Of a stretch of DNA of 49,980 nucleotides, positions 24,067-33,122 are shown one piece after another (the first letter of the stretch is position 1; each line of letters opens with the position of its first letter). The stretch comes from Streptomyces triticagri (GTDB lineage: Bacteria; Actinomycetota; Actinomycetes; Streptomycetales; Streptomycetaceae). The notes under the pieces were generated by a model that made no database searches, was not told where the DNA came from, and worked only from the letters and a program-made list of their open reading frames with translations. The position numbers were made by a program, and so were the translations under genes. The stretch is taken from assembly GCF_003429565.1 (NCBI RefSeq), contig NZ_QUAK01000037.1, positions 1 through 49,980 of the forward strand. The letters run 5' to 3'.

Positions 24067-25743
24067 TCAGCGCCGTCGGCGGGTCCCGAAGACCGACCGC
24101 GAGATCTCCCGCCCGATCTGCGTACCGAGCGACCGGGCGAGCGACTTGAACATCCCACTGCCCACCACCTGATCCATCACCGAACGGTCCCCGCCGTCAC
24201 GGCCCTTGGCGCCCCGCGCCGCGGCCTTCGCCTCCGCCGCCGCCTGCTTCTCCTGCTCCGCCGTCGCCGCCTCGGCCCGCGCCCGCTCCTCGCTCTCCGC
24301 CTGCCGCTGCCCGAGCTTCTCGAAGGCCGACTCCCGGTCCACAGCCTGTGCATAACGGTCGTAGAGCTGCGACCCGCGTACCGCCGCCTCCAGGGCCGCC
24401 GCGTCGACCGGCCCCATCTGCGACTCGGGCGCCCTGAGCCGGGTCGCCGCCACCGGCGTCGGCGCGCCCTTCTCGCTGAGCACGGTCACCACCGCCTCCC
24501 CGGTGCCGAGCCCGGTGAGCAGCTCCTCCAGGTCGTACGCCGAGGTCGGGAACGTCTTGACGGTGGCCTTCAGCGCCTTCTGGTCGTCCGGGGTGAACGC
24601 CCGCAGCGCATGCTGCACCCGATTGCCCAACTGCCCGAGGACATCGGCCGGTACGTCCTTCGGGGTCTGTGTCACGAAGAAGACCCCGACGCCCTTGGAA
24701 CGGATCAGCCGCACCGTCTGCGTGATCGCCTCGCGGAACGCCTTCGAGGCACCGCTGAACAGCAGATGCGCCTCGTCGAAGAAGAACACCAGCTTCGGCC
24801 GGTCCACATCACCGACCTCCGGCAGCCGGTTGAACAGATCGGCGAGCAGCCACATCAGGAACGTCGAGTACAGCTGCGGCTTGTCCTGCACGGCGGGCAG
24901 CTCGAGCACCGACACCTGCCCCCGCCCGTCCGCGGCGGTCCGCAGGAACTCGCTCACATCGAACTCGGGCCCGCCGAAGAACGGCTCCATGCCCTGCGCC
25001 TCGAAGGCGGTCAGCGACCTCAGGATGACGCCGGCGGTCGCCGTGGACAGACCGCCGATGTTCTTCAGCTCCGGCTTGCCCTCCTCGGAGGTGAGGAAGG
25101 CGACGACCGCCTTCAGGTCCTTGATGTCGTCGAGCTCGAGGCCCTTCTGGTCGGCGTAGTGGAAGATCAGGCCGAGCGACTGCTCCTGCGTCTGATTGAG
25201 CTGCAGCACCTTCGCCAGGAGTACGGGCCCGAAGCCGGTGATCGTCGCCCGGACCGGCACACCGGGCCCGATCCCGCCGAGCGCGTAGAACTCGGTGGGA
25301 AAGCCCTGCGCCTCCCACTCCTGGCCGACCTCGCGCGCCCGCCCCTCGACCTGCTCGTTCGCCGCTCCGGGCGCGGAGATCCCGGAGACGTCGCCCTTCA
25401 CGTCGGCCAGGAACACCGGCACCCCCTGACCGGCCAGCTGCTCGGCGATCAGCTGCAGCGTCTTCGTCTTGCCGGTGCCGGTGGCGCCCGCGACCAGGCC
25501 GTGCCGATTCAGCATGGCCAGCGGGATCCGCACCTGGGCGTCGGGGAGGCACTGCCCGTCCCAGAGCAGCGCGCCGAGGTCGAGCGCGGGGCCCGTGAAG
25601 GCGTATCCGGCGGCGATCTCCAGCGCCTCCTGCGGCAGCGCGGGTGCCGGTGGCGCATCCGGCGCGCCCTCTGTCGCGGCACTCACGTCGTCCGTCGGGG
25701 CGCTCACGTCGCCCGTCGGGGCGCTCCGCTCGCTGTCGCTCAT
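24067..25743 (-). CDS. HerA-like ATPase, DUF853 family
   Basis: 558 aa. A Ser/Ala/Pro-rich N-terminus with a 7-residue tandem repeat precedes the ATPase: Walker A GATGTGKTKT (about 86-95), Walker B LVFFFDEAH (about 316-324) and an arginine-finger-like region RSKGVGVFFVTQTP (about 344-357). After the ATPase comes a charged Ala/Glu-rich coiled coil (about 460-520) and a basic C-terminus ending GTRRRR. The family is related to HerA/VirB4 translocases; its substrate in Streptomyces is not established. No NurA-type partner is adjacent, so a resection role is not supported. Confidence 0.9.
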   Translation of the reverse strand: MSDSERSAPTGDVSAPTDDVSAATEGAPDAPPAPALPQEALEIAAGYAFTGPALDLGALLWDGQCLPDAQVRIPLAMLNRHGLVAGATGTGKTKTLQLIAEQLAGQGVPVFLADVKGDVSGISAPGAANEQVEGRAREVGQEWEAQGFPTEFYALGGIGPGVPVRATITGFGPVLLAKVLQLNQTQEQSLGLIFHYADQKGLELDDIKDLKAVVAFLTSEEGKPELKNIGGLSTATAGVILRSLTAFEAQGMEPFFGGPEFDVSEFLRTAADGRGQVSVLELPAVQDKPQLYSTFLMWLLADLFNRLPEVGDVDRPKLVFFFDEAHLLFSGASKAFREAITQTVRLIRSKGVGVFFVTQTPKDVPADVLGQLGNRVQHALRAFTPDDQKALKATVKTFPTSAYDLEELLTGLGTGEAVVTVLSEKGAPTPVAATRLRAPESQMGPVDAAALEAAVRGSQLYDRYAQAVDRESAFEKLGQRQAESEERARAEAATAEQEKQAAAEAKAAARGAKGRDGGDRSVMDQVVGSGMFKSLARSLGTQIGREISRSVFGTRRRR

Positions 25744-25862
25744 CTCAGGCCTCTGCTCCCGCTTGGACAGGTCCGTTCTGTACCTGTTCGGGCATGATTT
25801 CCCAGGCTCGCACTCCGTCGTCCTGGCTGCGCCCGGAGGGGCTCGCCCGGTAGGCTTTCCGT

Positions 25863-26159
25863 GTGATCTTCAAGCGCATCGGAAACGGCCGGCCCTACCC
25901 CGACCACGGCCGGGAAAGCACCCGGCAGTGGGCGGACGTCGCGCCGCGCCCGGTCCGCCTCGATCAGCTCGTCACCACCAAGGGCCAGCTCGACCTCGAG
26001 ACCCTGCTCGCCGAGGACTCCACCTTCTACGGCGACCTCTTCGCCCACGTCGTGAAGTGGCAGGGCGACCTCTATCTGGAGGACGGACTGCACCGCGCCG
26101 TGCGCGCCGCACTGCAGCAGCGCCAGGTCCTGCACGCCCGCGTTCTCGAGCTGGGCTGA
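25863..26159 (+). CDS. Conserved actinobacterial protein, VapB-antitoxin-like annotation
   Basis: 98 aa from GTG at 25863. Sequence features: RPVRLDQLVTTKGQLDLETLL (split about 30-50), FYGDLFAHVVKWQGDLYLEDGLHRAVRAAL (split about 57-86). Nearly identical proteins are widespread in streptomycetes and are labelled VapB-family in some databases (from memory). No PIN-domain toxin is encoded next to it, so an antitoxin role is doubtful. It lies divergent from the HerA-like gene and upstream of the LytR_C gene. Confidence 0.8.
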   Translation: MIFKRIGNGRPYPDHGRESTRQWADVAPRPVRLDQLVTTKGQLDLETLLAEDSTFYGDLFAHVVKWQGDLYLEDGLHRAVRAALQQRQVLHARVLELG

Positions 26160-26302
26160 CCCGCGGGCCGCCGCACATCACGCCCGATTCGTCCGGCTCG
26201 GCGGCAGCCCCGCGTGACGCCGTTGCCCCTTTTGGGTAGCGCCGCGCACCACCTGTTGATCATTTAGTAGGAATCACTGCCCGGCCGCACTACGCTGCGC
26301 CC

Positions 26303-26950
26303 ATGAGCATGCTCACTCCCCCCGGCATGGGCGGCCAGTACCGCATCAAGGGAGACAAGTACCCCCGGATGCGCCGCAGCCGCCGTCGCCGGATCGTGCT
26401 CGTCTCCGTCGCCTCGCTCGCGGCGCTCGGCCTGCTCGGCTGGGGCACCGTCCAGCTCGTCGACGTCTTCTCCGGCGACGACGGGTCGAAGACGGTCGCC
26501 GCGAAGGCACCGGACTGCAAGCCCGGGAAGCCGAGCGCGTCCGCCACACCCCCGAAGACACCGGATCCGAAGACCCTGCCGGCCCCGGCGAAGATCAAGG
26601 TCAACGTCCTCAACGCCACGCCGCGCAGCGGCCTCGCCAAGACCACCGCCGACGAGCTGAAGAAACGTGGCTTCAAGATCGGCGAAGTCGGCAACGCCAC
26701 CAAGGAGTACGACAAGAAGGTCAAGGGCGCCGGCCTGCTCCTCGGCCCGCCGTCCGCGACCGAGGGTGCGCTTGTGGTGCTCGGCACCCAGCTGTCCGGC
26801 GCCGAGACGAAGGCGGTCGCCCGCGACGGCGACGAGGTCGACCTGGTGATCGGCACGGCCTTCAAGAAGCTGTCCCCGAAGGCCGAGGCCGACAAGGCAC
26901 TGGCCGCCCTGACGAAGCCGGCCCCGGAAGCGACCAAGAACCGCTGCTGA
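26303..26950 (+). CDS. LytR C-terminal-domain membrane protein
   Basis: 215 aa. A basic cytoplasmic start (YPRMRRSRRRR) is followed by one membrane helix (about 31-49), a Pro/Ala/Thr/Lys-rich linker (about 60-97) and a LytR_C domain (about 98-190: KIKVNVLNATPRSGLAKTTADELKKRGF split, then LGTQLSGAETKAVA). The catalytic LCP domain of wall-polymer ligases is absent, so it is a stand-alone accessory domain exposed outside the membrane. It ends with a lone C-terminal Cys. A strong terminator follows. Confidence 0.9.
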   Translation: MSMLTPPGMGGQYRIKGDKYPRMRRSRRRRIVLVSVASLAALGLLGWGTVQLVDVFSGDDGSKTVAAKAPDCKPGKPSASATPPKTPDPKTLPAPAKIKVNVLNATPRSGLAKTTADELKKRGFKIGEVGNATKEYDKKVKGAGLLLGPPSATEGALVVLGTQLSGAETKAVARDGDEVDLVIGTAFKKLSPKAEADKALAALTKPAPEATKNRC

Positions 26951-27002
26951 GCCCGGTCCGGCACCCGGCCTGAAGCGACGAGCGACGAGCGACAAGCGAT
27001 AC

Positions 27003-27042
27003 GGCGGACGGGCCGGGGCTCTGCGCCGCCGGCCCGTCCGCC
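27003..27042. terminator. Bidirectional hairpin between LytR_C gene and upp
   Basis: GGCGGACGGGCCGG (27003-27016) pairs with CCGGCCCGTCCGCC (27029-27042), perfect 14-bp stem between convergent genes. Confidence 0.85.
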
Positions 27043-27063
27043 GCATTCGATCGTCGCCGGAGG

Positions 27064-27699
27064 CTACTCCGCCGCCCCGTACATCCGGTCGCCCGCGTCA
27101 CCGAGTCCCGGGACGATGTAGCCGTGCTCATTGAGCCGCTCGTCCACCGACGCGGTCACCACGGTCACCGGCGTGCCCGCCAGCTCGCGCTCCATGACCT
27201 CCACGCCCTCCGGCGCGGCGAGCAGCACCACGGCGGTCACGTCGTCGGCGCCGCGCCGGATCAGCTCCTGGATGGCCGCGACCAGCGTGCCGCCGGTGGC
27301 CAGCATCGGGTCGAGGACGTACACCTGCCGCCCCGACAGGTCCTCCGGCATGCGCGTCGCGTACGTGGAGGCCTGCAGCGTCTCCTCGTTGCGGATCATG
27401 CCGAGAAAGCCGACCTCGGCGGTGGGCAGCAGCCGCACCATGCCGTCCAGCATGCCGAGACCGGCGCGCAGGATCGGCACGACGAGCGGGCGGGGCCGGG
27501 CCAGCTTCACACCGGTGGTCGTCGAGACCGGCGTCTCGATGTCGACCTGCTCGGTGCGCACATCCCGGGTCGCCTCGTAGGCGAGCAGCGTGACCAGTTC
27601 GTCGGCGAGCCGGCGGAAGGTCGGGGAGTCGGTGCGCTGGTCGCGCAGCGTGGTGAGCTTGTGCGCCACCAGAGGATGGTCGACGACGTGGATTCGCAT
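27064..27699 (-). CDS. upp: Uracil phosphoribosyltransferase
   Basis: Converts uracil and PRPP to UMP in pyrimidine salvage. 211 aa from ATG at 27699 ([10 protein letters not shown]); an in-frame start 9 nt upstream is also possible. PRPP-binding loop DPMLATGGT (about 129-137), uracil-site region [16 protein letters not shown] at the C-terminus, and the N-terminal HKLTTLRDQ typical of the family. Full-length with no oddities. Confidence 0.97.
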   Translation of the reverse strand: MRIHVVDHPLVAHKLTTLRDQRTDSPTFRRLADELVTLLAYEATRDVRTEQVDIETPVSTTTGVKLARPRPLVVPILRAGLGMLDGMVRLLPTAEVGFLGMIRNEETLQASTYATRMPEDLSGRQVYVLDPMLATGGTLVAAIQELIRRGADDVTAVVLLAAPEGVEVMERELAGTPVTVVTASVDERLNEHGYIVPGLGDAGDRMYGAAE

Positions 27700-27794
27700 G
27701 GACACCACAGTAACCGGGGCCCTGACCTGCTCGCGCTGGCATCAAACGCGCCGTACGGGGGAAAGTGGTGGGGACGGACCCAGGGTGGTGACCC

Positions 27795-27965
27795 ATGCCG
27801 GACCGCGAGGCAGGTCGGGAGACCGACGACGAGCGCCGGCGGCGGCGTGCCCAGTTTCTGCGTGAGCGCCGCGAGGCACAGGAGTTGCGTGACCGGGTCC
27901 AGCCGCGCCGCGCCCGGGCGGCACGGATGAGGCAGGCGATGCGGATGCGTACGTTCCGCTGGTAG
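27795..27965 (+). CDS. 56-aa arginine-rich small protein
   Basis: Translation begins MPDREAGRETDDERRRRR and continues as one highly charged, probably helical chain (AQFLRERREAQEL..., ARMRQAMRMRTFRW). A GGTGGTG stretch lies before the ATG. I believe similar short proteins sit between upp and tadA in other streptomycetes, from memory. Could be a nucleic-acid-binding peptide; also possibly spurious given the composition. Confidence 0.5.
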   Translation: MPDREAGRETDDERRRRRAQFLRERREAQELRDRVQPRRARAARMRQAMRMRTFRW

Positions 27966-28138
27966 CGACGCGGGATCGCGGCGCGGCTCGCCGTGGACAC
28001 AGCGGGCCGAAGAGGCCTCGCGGAGCGACTGTTTCTGCCACGATGCCGATTGGGCGGGACGCTTTTCGCACATCGCCCTTCAACCTCCGCCGGGGGGAAC
28101 CCCGAACGGCACGCCCTCAGACCAGTGGGAGAGTCACG

Positions 28139-28675
28139 GTGTACTTCGCCGCACTGCTCGCGCGCACCGAAGACGGGTGGGAAGCGAGCGACACGGAGCT
28201 CGACGATGTGGAGACTCTGTCGGACCTGACAGAGCTGGCCCGGGACGCCTCGGGCGACGACGACACGGTGCTTGTGTTCATCGAACAGGAGGACTCCTGG
28301 TTCGGCGTCGTCCGGGTGGACGGCGAGGAAGACCCTCGGATCTACGTCTCGCAGGGGCAGGCCGCGGCCCGCAGCAGCTACGGCGAGATCCTGCTCACCG
28401 ACGAACTGCTCGGCCGCGACCCGGGCGACACCCTGGCCGCCCTCGAGGAGCTCGTCGACCTGGACGGCACCGAGGACGGCGAACCGGACAAGGACAGCCC
28501 CGACGGCGCCGACAGCGACGCGTCCGACGCGGTCCCGGCCGGGCCGGTCGGGGACATCGCGATCCTCGCCGACCTGGGCATGGACGAGAAGGAGCTGCTG
28601 AGCCTCGAGGCGGATGCGCTCGGGCAGATCGCCGATGCTCTCGGTGCCTCGGAGATCCTGCAGGCCGTCCGCTAG
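28139..28675 (+). CDS. tRNA adenosine deaminase-associated protein
   Basis: 178 aa from GTG at 28139 (GGGAGA 6 nt upstream). Starts YFAALLARTEDGWEASD; the first 100 residues form a mixed domain (VLVFIEQEDSWFGVVRV), followed by an Asp/Glu-rich linker (about 108-138) and a C-terminal helical part (LADLGMDEKELLSLEA). This family is found upstream of tadA throughout actinobacteria; its role is not known. Its stop codon shares one base with the tadA start, so the two are co-translated. Confidence 0.9.
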   Translation: MYFAALLARTEDGWEASDTELDDVETLSDLTELARDASGDDDTVLVFIEQEDSWFGVVRVDGEEDPRIYVSQGQAAARSSYGEILLTDELLGRDPGDTLAALEELVDLDGTEDGEPDKDSPDGADSDASDAVPAGPVGDIAILADLGMDEKELLSLEADALGQIADALGASEILQAVR

Positions 28676-29205
28676 TGAACGACCTTGTGGTGACAGTGAA
28701 CGACCCTGCACTGAACGGTCCCGCAAGCGACCGGCCGCTGCTCGATCCCGTACGAGAGCGGTGGGCGGAGCCCATGCGGCTCGCGCTCGCCGCGGCGGAG
28801 CGGGCCGTCGCCGACGGGGATGTGCCCGTCGGCGCGGTACTGCTCTCCGCGGACGGCGAGCTGCTCGCCACGGGGCACAACGAGCGTGAGGCGACCGGCG
28901 ATCCGACGGCGCACGCCGAGGTGCTCGCGGTCCGCAGGGCCGCCGCGGAGGTGGGCGACGGCTGGCGCCTGACCGGCTGCACCCTGGTCGTGACGCTCGA
29001 ACCGTGTGCGATGTGCGCGGGTGCACTCGTGCAGTCCCGGGTGGACCGGGTGGTGTACGGGGCGCGTGACGAGAAGGCGGGGGCCGCGGGCTCCCAGTGG
29101 GATCTGCTGCGCGACCGCCGGCTCAATCACCGGCCGGAGGTCGTGGCGGGTGTGCTGGAGGAGGAGTGCGCGGCGGTCCTGAGCCGCTTCTTCCGTACGC
29201 GGTGA
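28675..29205 (+). CDS. tadA: tRNA-specific adenosine deaminase
   Basis: Deaminates A34 to inosine in tRNA-Arg(ACG). 176 aa from a GTG overlapping the previous stop; a shorter start at the ATG at 28774 (MRLALAAAERAV) better matches family length, so the first 33 residues are uncertain. Zinc and catalytic motifs: HAEVLA (about 80, catalytic Glu) and PCAMCAGAL (about 110). Also the tRNA-binding SRVDRVVYGARDEKAGA. tRNA-Ser(CGA) follows. Confidence 0.95.
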   Translation: MNDLVVTVNDPALNGPASDRPLLDPVRERWAEPMRLALAAAERAVADGDVPVGAVLLSADGELLATGHNEREATGDPTAHAEVLAVRRAAAEVGDGWRLTGCTLVVTLEPCAMCAGALVQSRVDRVVYGARDEKAGAAGSQWDLLRDRRLNHRPEVVAGVLEEECAAVLSRFFRTR

Positions 29206-29274
29206 GGGGCGGCCCCCGGGGCGGTCCGGATACCGATTTCGGGGCACGGGCACCTTTGGGCTAGGATCTCTCTC

Positions 29275-29362
29275 GGTAGCGTGTCCGAGCGGCCGAAGGA
29301 GCTCGCCTCGAAAGCGAGTGTGGCGCAAGTCACCGTGGGTTCAAATCCCACCGCTACCGCCA
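29275..29362 (+). tRNA. tRNA-Ser (anticodon CGA)
   Basis: 85 nt plus encoded CCA. Acceptor GGTAGCG (29275-29281) pairs with CGCTACC (29352-29358). Anticodon loop CTCGAAA, a long variable arm, and T-loop TTCAAAT. No attachment repeat is seen around it. Confidence 0.97.
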
Positions 29363-29369
29363 GCTTGAG

Positions 29370-29417
29370 AATGACGAGGCCCCGACCGGGTTCAACTCCG
29401 GTCGGGGCCTCGTCATT
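29370..29417 (+). terminator. Terminator of tRNA-Ser(CGA)
   Basis: A perfect 20-bp stem (29370-29389 with 29398-29417) around an 8-nt loop, followed by TTGG. Confidence 0.9.
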
Positions 29418-29848
29418 TGGCGTACTGGGGGGGGCGGGCGTCGGGTCGGGTCGTCCGGCCGGCCGGCCGGCCACTGGAGCACCTCGTACGTACGGGGAGG
29501 CCGAGGGAGGCGGCGTACGGGGGGATCAGCCGCCTCCCCCGATGAGGACCGGGCCCGATCGAGCTGCGCCGCCGTCAGGGGGGAAGCTGACGGCGCGGCT
29601 CCGGTGTCCAGGGCCCCGGTCCCGCGCCCTGCGGACTCCTGCCAGGATCCGCGGGCTGCACCATCCATCCTGCTCCCCGGCGGGTCCGTACGGAGCAGGC
29701 AAAGGGCCTCGGTGGACGGGTCGTTGGTCCCGGGCCGGCAGGGGCGCCGGTCCCTGCGACGGGACGCATCGGCGGGGCCCTGGCGGTGCGGACGGCCCGG
29801 GATAGACTCACCCGACTGCACGCGGGGACAGGTCACAGGAGGCCAGGG
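29418..29848. other. Gap between tRNA-Ser(CGA) and the 54-aa gene
   Basis: About 430 bp. Frames are open but low-complexity; contains a GGCC-rich run at 29459-29473. No gene supported. Confidence 0.5.
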
Positions 29849-30013
29849 GTGGGGCAAGCGAAGAAGATAGCGCTGTACATGGTCATCGTCTTCGTCCTGT
29901 ACACGATCATCACCTCCCCCGAGCGCGCCGCCGATCTGGTCCAGGTGGGCTTCGAGGGGATATCCAGCGCCGCGCAGGGCATCGGCGACTTCATGACCGA
30001 ACTCGTCAAGTAG
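29849..30013 (+). CDS. 54-aa single-pass membrane protein upstream of sigF
   Basis: Starts at GTG 29849 with AGGAGG 6 nt upstream. One hydrophobic helix (IALYMVIVFVLYTII, about 7-21) is followed by an amphipathic helix (ADLVQVGFEGISSAAQGIGDF). Ends 36 bp before an intrinsic terminator. Not recognised; similar in layout to the 69-aa protein at 8381-8590 (VIVLVFGLLVAP then FGQGVLNVVGQLAQGI). Confidence 0.75.
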   Translation: MGQAKKIALYMVIVFVLYTIITSPERAADLVQVGFEGISSAAQGIGDFMTELVK

Positions 30014-30048
30014 CCACCGGGGCGCGGCAGTCGAGCGCGCCTTCGCAC

Positions 30049-30078
30049 GCCTCCCACTCGAACGTGGGGGGCTTTTTT
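30049..30078 (+). terminator. Intrinsic terminator with T-tract
   Basis: GCCTCCCAC (30049-30057), loop TCGAAC, GTGGGGGGC (30064-30072), then TTTTTT. A classic rho-independent form, uncommon in this genome. Confidence 0.9.
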
Positions 30079-30173
30079 GGTTTGTGACCCAACTTGCACC
30101 TCAACACGGAGTTATTGGGTGCTTGCACACAGTGCACATGTCTTGTGATGCTATGACCGCTTTTGACGGATGA

Positions 30174-31097
30174 GTGGAACGGTTCTTTCGAAACGGGGTG
30201 GCGTTGAACGTGCCGGCCAGTACCGCACCTCAAGTGCCCTCCCAGGAGGCTGCGTCTGCCGGGGCGGACGAGGCCGCGGAGACCGAGCAGACCCCGTCCC
30301 GGGCGGCCGCACGGGCCCTCACTCCCGCCAAGAAGCGCGGTGCGGACACCCGGGCACTGACCCAGGTGCTCTTCGCCGAGCTCAAGGGACTCGAGCCGGG
30401 CACTCCCCAGCACGACCGGGTGCGCGCCGCACTGATCGAGGCCAATCTGCCCCTGGTGCGCTACGCGGCGGCGCGTTTCCGCAGCCGTAACGAGCCGATG
30501 GAGGACGTCGTCCAGGTCGGCACCATCGGACTGATCAACGCGATCGACCGCTTCGACCCGGAACGCGGAGTGCAGTTCCCCACCTTCGCGATGCCCACCG
30601 TCGTCGGCGAGATCAAGCGCTACTTCCGGGACAACGTGCGCACCGTGCACGTACCGCGCCGCCTGCACGAGCTGTGGGTCCAGGTGACCAGCGCGACCGA
30701 GGACCTCACCACCGCCTTCGGCCGCTCGCCCACCACCGCCGAGATCGCCGAGCGGCTGCGTATCGCCGAGGACGAGGTGCTCGCCTGCATCGAGGCCGGA
30801 CGCTCGTACCACGCCACGTCGCTGGAGGCCGCACAGGAGGGCGACGGACTGCCCGGACTGCTCGACCGGCTCGGCTACGAGGATCCCGCGCTCGACGGTG
30901 TGGAGCACCGCGACCTCGTCCGGCACCTCCTCGTACAGCTGCCCGAGCGCGAACAGCGGATTCTTCTGCTGCGCTACTACAGCAATCTGACCCAGTCTCA
31001 GATCAGCGCCGAGCTGGGTGTCTCGCAGATGCATGTGTCGAGGCTGCTCGCCAGGAGCTTCGCACGTCTGCGATCCGCAAATCGGATCGAGGCGTAA
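30174..31097 (+). CDS. sigF: SigB/SigF-family RNA polymerase sigma factor (SigF-like)
   Basis: Alternative sigma factor; the S. coelicolor SigF homologue acts in spore maturation. 307 aa if started at GTG 30174, 295 aa from GTG 30210 (VPASTAPQV), which fits known SigF N-termini better from memory. An Ala/Pro/Glu-rich leader (about 1-60) precedes region 2 ([20 protein letters not shown] split, about 103-150), region 3 ([15 protein letters not shown], about 162-176) and region 4 ([37 protein letters not shown] split, about 258-295). Tandem with the sigN-like gene, the order seen in S. coelicolor from memory. It shares near-identical region 2 with its neighbour. Confidence 0.88.
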   Translation: MERFFRNGVALNVPASTAPQVPSQEAASAGADEAAETEQTPSRAAARALTPAKKRGADTRALTQVLFAELKGLEPGTPQHDRVRAALIEANLPLVRYAAARFRSRNEPMEDVVQVGTIGLINAIDRFDPERGVQFPTFAMPTVVGEIKRYFRDNVRTVHVPRRLHELWVQVTSATEDLTTAFGRSPTTAEIAERLRIAEDEVLACIEAGRSYHATSLEAAQEGDGLPGLLDRLGYEDPALDGVEHRDLVRHLLVQLPEREQRILLLRYYSNLTQSQISAELGVSQMHVSRLLARSFARLRSANRIEA

Positions 31098-31227
31098 CCG
31101 GTACGGGTACCGGTCCGCCCGAACCGAACTTGCCGACAGAAAAGCCGCAGACCGCCCTTTTCCTGCGCACATTTGTCGACTTGGCGCTACAGCGCGTTGC
31201 CGACATGTGACATTCTGCGGGAACCGC

Positions 31228-31253
31228 GTTTGCCGCAGCCCTTCAGCCGGTAT
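31228..31253 (+). promoter_or_regulatory. SigB-type promoter for the second sigma gene
   Basis: GTTTGC (31228-31233), 14 bp, CGGTAT (31248-31253). The SigB/SigN-class consensus is, from memory, GTTT-N14-GGGTAT; one base differs. It would give a leader of about 60 nt before the ATG at 31323 and suggests autoregulation or a cascade among SigB-type factors. Confidence 0.6.
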
Positions 31254-31322
31254 TCAGGTGGAGGCTGCACTCCTCAAGACGGGAGCGGCCACCGCGACCG
31301 TCCGCGACCTCAAGGGGGTGGC

Positions 31323-32183
31323 ATGTCCGCAGAACAGGGCAGCTCGAAGGTGCTCACGCTCACCAAGAGCACACCGGAATCCGGGCTCGACAGCATCGTC
31401 GGAAGCCACGTCGAATCGACAGCCATCGACACCCGCACCTTGTCCCGCTCCTTGTTCCTGCGGCTCACCGCACTCGACGAGGACAGCCCCGAACGCGCTT
31501 ACGTACGGGACACGTTGATCGAACTGAACCTCCCGCTCGTGCGCTACGCGGCAGCCCGCTTCCGCAGTCGGAACGAGCCGATGGAGGACATCGTCCAGGT
31601 CGGCACGATCGGCCTGATCAAGGCGATCGACCGCTTCGACTGCGAACGGGGCGTGGAATTCCCGACGTTCGCGATGCCGACCGTGGTCGGTGAGATCAAG
31701 CGCTTCTTCCGCGACACCAGTTGGTCGGTGCGCGTCCCCCGCCGGCTGCAGGAGCTGCGCCTCGCGCTGACCAAGGCGAGCGACGACCTTGCGCAGAAGT
31801 TGGACCGCTCCCCGACCGTGCCCGAACTCGCGGCGGTACTCGGGGTGTCCGAGGAGGAGGTCGTCGACGGCCTCGCGGTGGGCAATGCGTACACCGCGTC
31901 CTCGCTGGACTCCCCGTCGCCCGAGGACGACGGCGGCGAGGGCTCGCTCGCGGACCGTCTCGGGTACGAGGACTCGGCGCTCGAGGGCGTGGAGTACCGC
32001 GAGTCTCTGAAGCCGCTGCTCGCCAAACTCCCGCCGCGGGAACGCCAGATCATCATGCTCCGCTTCTTCGCGAACATGACGCAGTCGCAGATCGGCGAGG
32101 AGGTCGGCATCTCCCAGATGCACGTCTCGCGCCTGCTGACCCGCACGCTCGCGCAGCTGAGGGAAGGCCTCATCGCGGACTGA
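31323..32183 (+). CDS. sigN: SigB/SigF-family RNA polymerase sigma factor (SigN-like)
   Basis: 286 aa from ATG at 31323 (AAGGGGG just upstream). Region 2 [25 protein letters not shown] (split, about 81-105), region 3 [16 protein letters not shown] (about 138-153), region 4 [37 protein letters not shown] (split, about 237-273). Nearly identical to the preceding gene in regions 2.3-2.4 and 4.2, so the two probably read overlapping promoters. In S. coelicolor the second of this pair, SigN, acts in the subapical compartment of aerial hyphae (from memory). No anti-sigma gene is adjacent. Confidence 0.88.
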   Translation: MSAEQGSSKVLTLTKSTPESGLDSIVGSHVESTAIDTRTLSRSLFLRLTALDEDSPERAYVRDTLIELNLPLVRYAAARFRSRNEPMEDIVQVGTIGLIKAIDRFDCERGVEFPTFAMPTVVGEIKRFFRDTSWSVRVPRRLQELRLALTKASDDLAQKLDRSPTVPELAAVLGVSEEEVVDGLAVGNAYTASSLDSPSPEDDGGEGSLADRLGYEDSALEGVEYRESLKPLLAKLPPRERQIIMLRFFANMTQSQIGEEVGISQMHVSRLLTRTLAQLREGLIAD

Positions 32184-32249
32184 GCCCGCGACCCCCTGAA
32201 CCCGTCACGCGGACTTCAGATTTGACGGTTCGTCAGACACACTGGCGCG

Positions 32250-33092
32250 ATGGACCGAGCTTGGATACGCGGCCGCCGCGGTGCCGTCATGGGCGCCTCG
32301 GCGGCCGTGGTGTGCCTGGGAAGCCTGCTCGCGGCCTGCGGCGCGGGAGCGTCCGCCGACGGCCATGTACCGCTCGGCGCGGCCGGAGCCGATTCGGGGG
32401 CCTCGGGGGCGCCGCAGAAGCCCGTACCGCCGAGCGGCGAGGTGACGCTGGTGCCGCTCGACGGCGCGGGCGAAGGCGACGGGAAGGGCCGCGGCGAAGG
32501 TGGGTCCGGTGCGGGGCGCGGGAGCGAGTCCGGCGGCGCGGCCGGGACGGACCGGAAGGCCGGGGCCGGCGAGGAGGCGAAAGGTACGGCGGGCGCTGAG
32601 GGCGCCGAGGGCGCCGGCGGCGCGAAGGGCGGCCCGGGCGGAGGGTCCGGATCACCCGATCCGGCGAGCGGCGAGAGCGCCGGTACCGGTGGCGCGAGCG
32701 GCGGCGGATCGGGAGGCGGTACGGGATCCGGGGGCGCCACCGGCGGGGGCGGGACGCCGGAGCCCGGCGGAGGCGGGACGGCCGGCCCCGCAGTCCTGAA
32801 GGTGGGCGAGCCCGTGCTCGCGGCAGCGGACAAGCGCTGGTGCGACCGGGTCACCGTGAAGTTCCACAACTCCGGTGGGACGGCGGTGCGTTCGGGCACC
32901 GTGACCTTCGGTACGCATGTGATCGGCGGTCTGGGCGTGGACTGGGCGACGATCGAGTCGACCGAGAAGCTGCCCGCGCCGATCGCTCCGGGCGCGACCG
33001 AGAAGAAGACCTGGACGGTGTGCGTGGCCGAGTGGCGGGTGCCGCTCGGCATGCACGTCGAGACCCGGGACGTGGCGGTGAAGTGGAAGTAG
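32250..33092 (+). CDS. Secreted lipoprotein with Gly/Ala-rich linker
   Basis: 280 aa. A basic start and hydrophobic core are followed by lipobox LLAAC (Cys at about 30). A 150-residue low-complexity Gly/Ala/Ser/Glu linker (about 60-180) leads to a beta-rich C-terminal domain (about 185-280) with two Cys (KRWCDRVTV and WTVCVAEW) that could form a disulfide. The C-terminal fold pattern (FHNSGGTAVRSGTVTFGTHVIG) resembles CARDB/DUF11-like immunoglobulin domains. Surface-anchored; function unknown. It sits 66 bp after sigN and could be expressed with it. Confidence 0.8.
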   Translation: MDRAWIRGRRGAVMGASAAVVCLGSLLAACGAGASADGHVPLGAAGADSGASGAPQKPVPPSGEVTLVPLDGAGEGDGKGRGEGGSGAGRGSESGGAAGTDRKAGAGEEAKGTAGAEGAEGAGGAKGGPGGGSGSPDPASGESAGTGGASGGGSGGGTGSGGATGGGGTPEPGGGGTAGPAVLKVGEPVLAAADKRWCDRVTVKFHNSGGTAVRSGTVTFGTHVIGGLGVDWATIESTEKLPAPIAPGATEKKTWTVCVAEWRVPLGMHVETRDVAVKWK

Positions 33093-33122
33093 CGGGCCCG
33101 TGACGGCGGGCCCCGCCGTGGC

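Noticed and set aside
27128..29026. Long leftward frame across upp, the tadA-associated gene and tadA
   Set aside because: Shadow of three well-supported genes; no coherent domain.
29275..29417. Second integration site at tRNA-Ser(CGA)
   Set aside because: No duplicate of its 3' end and no integrase gene nearby; the sequence after CCA is simply its terminator.
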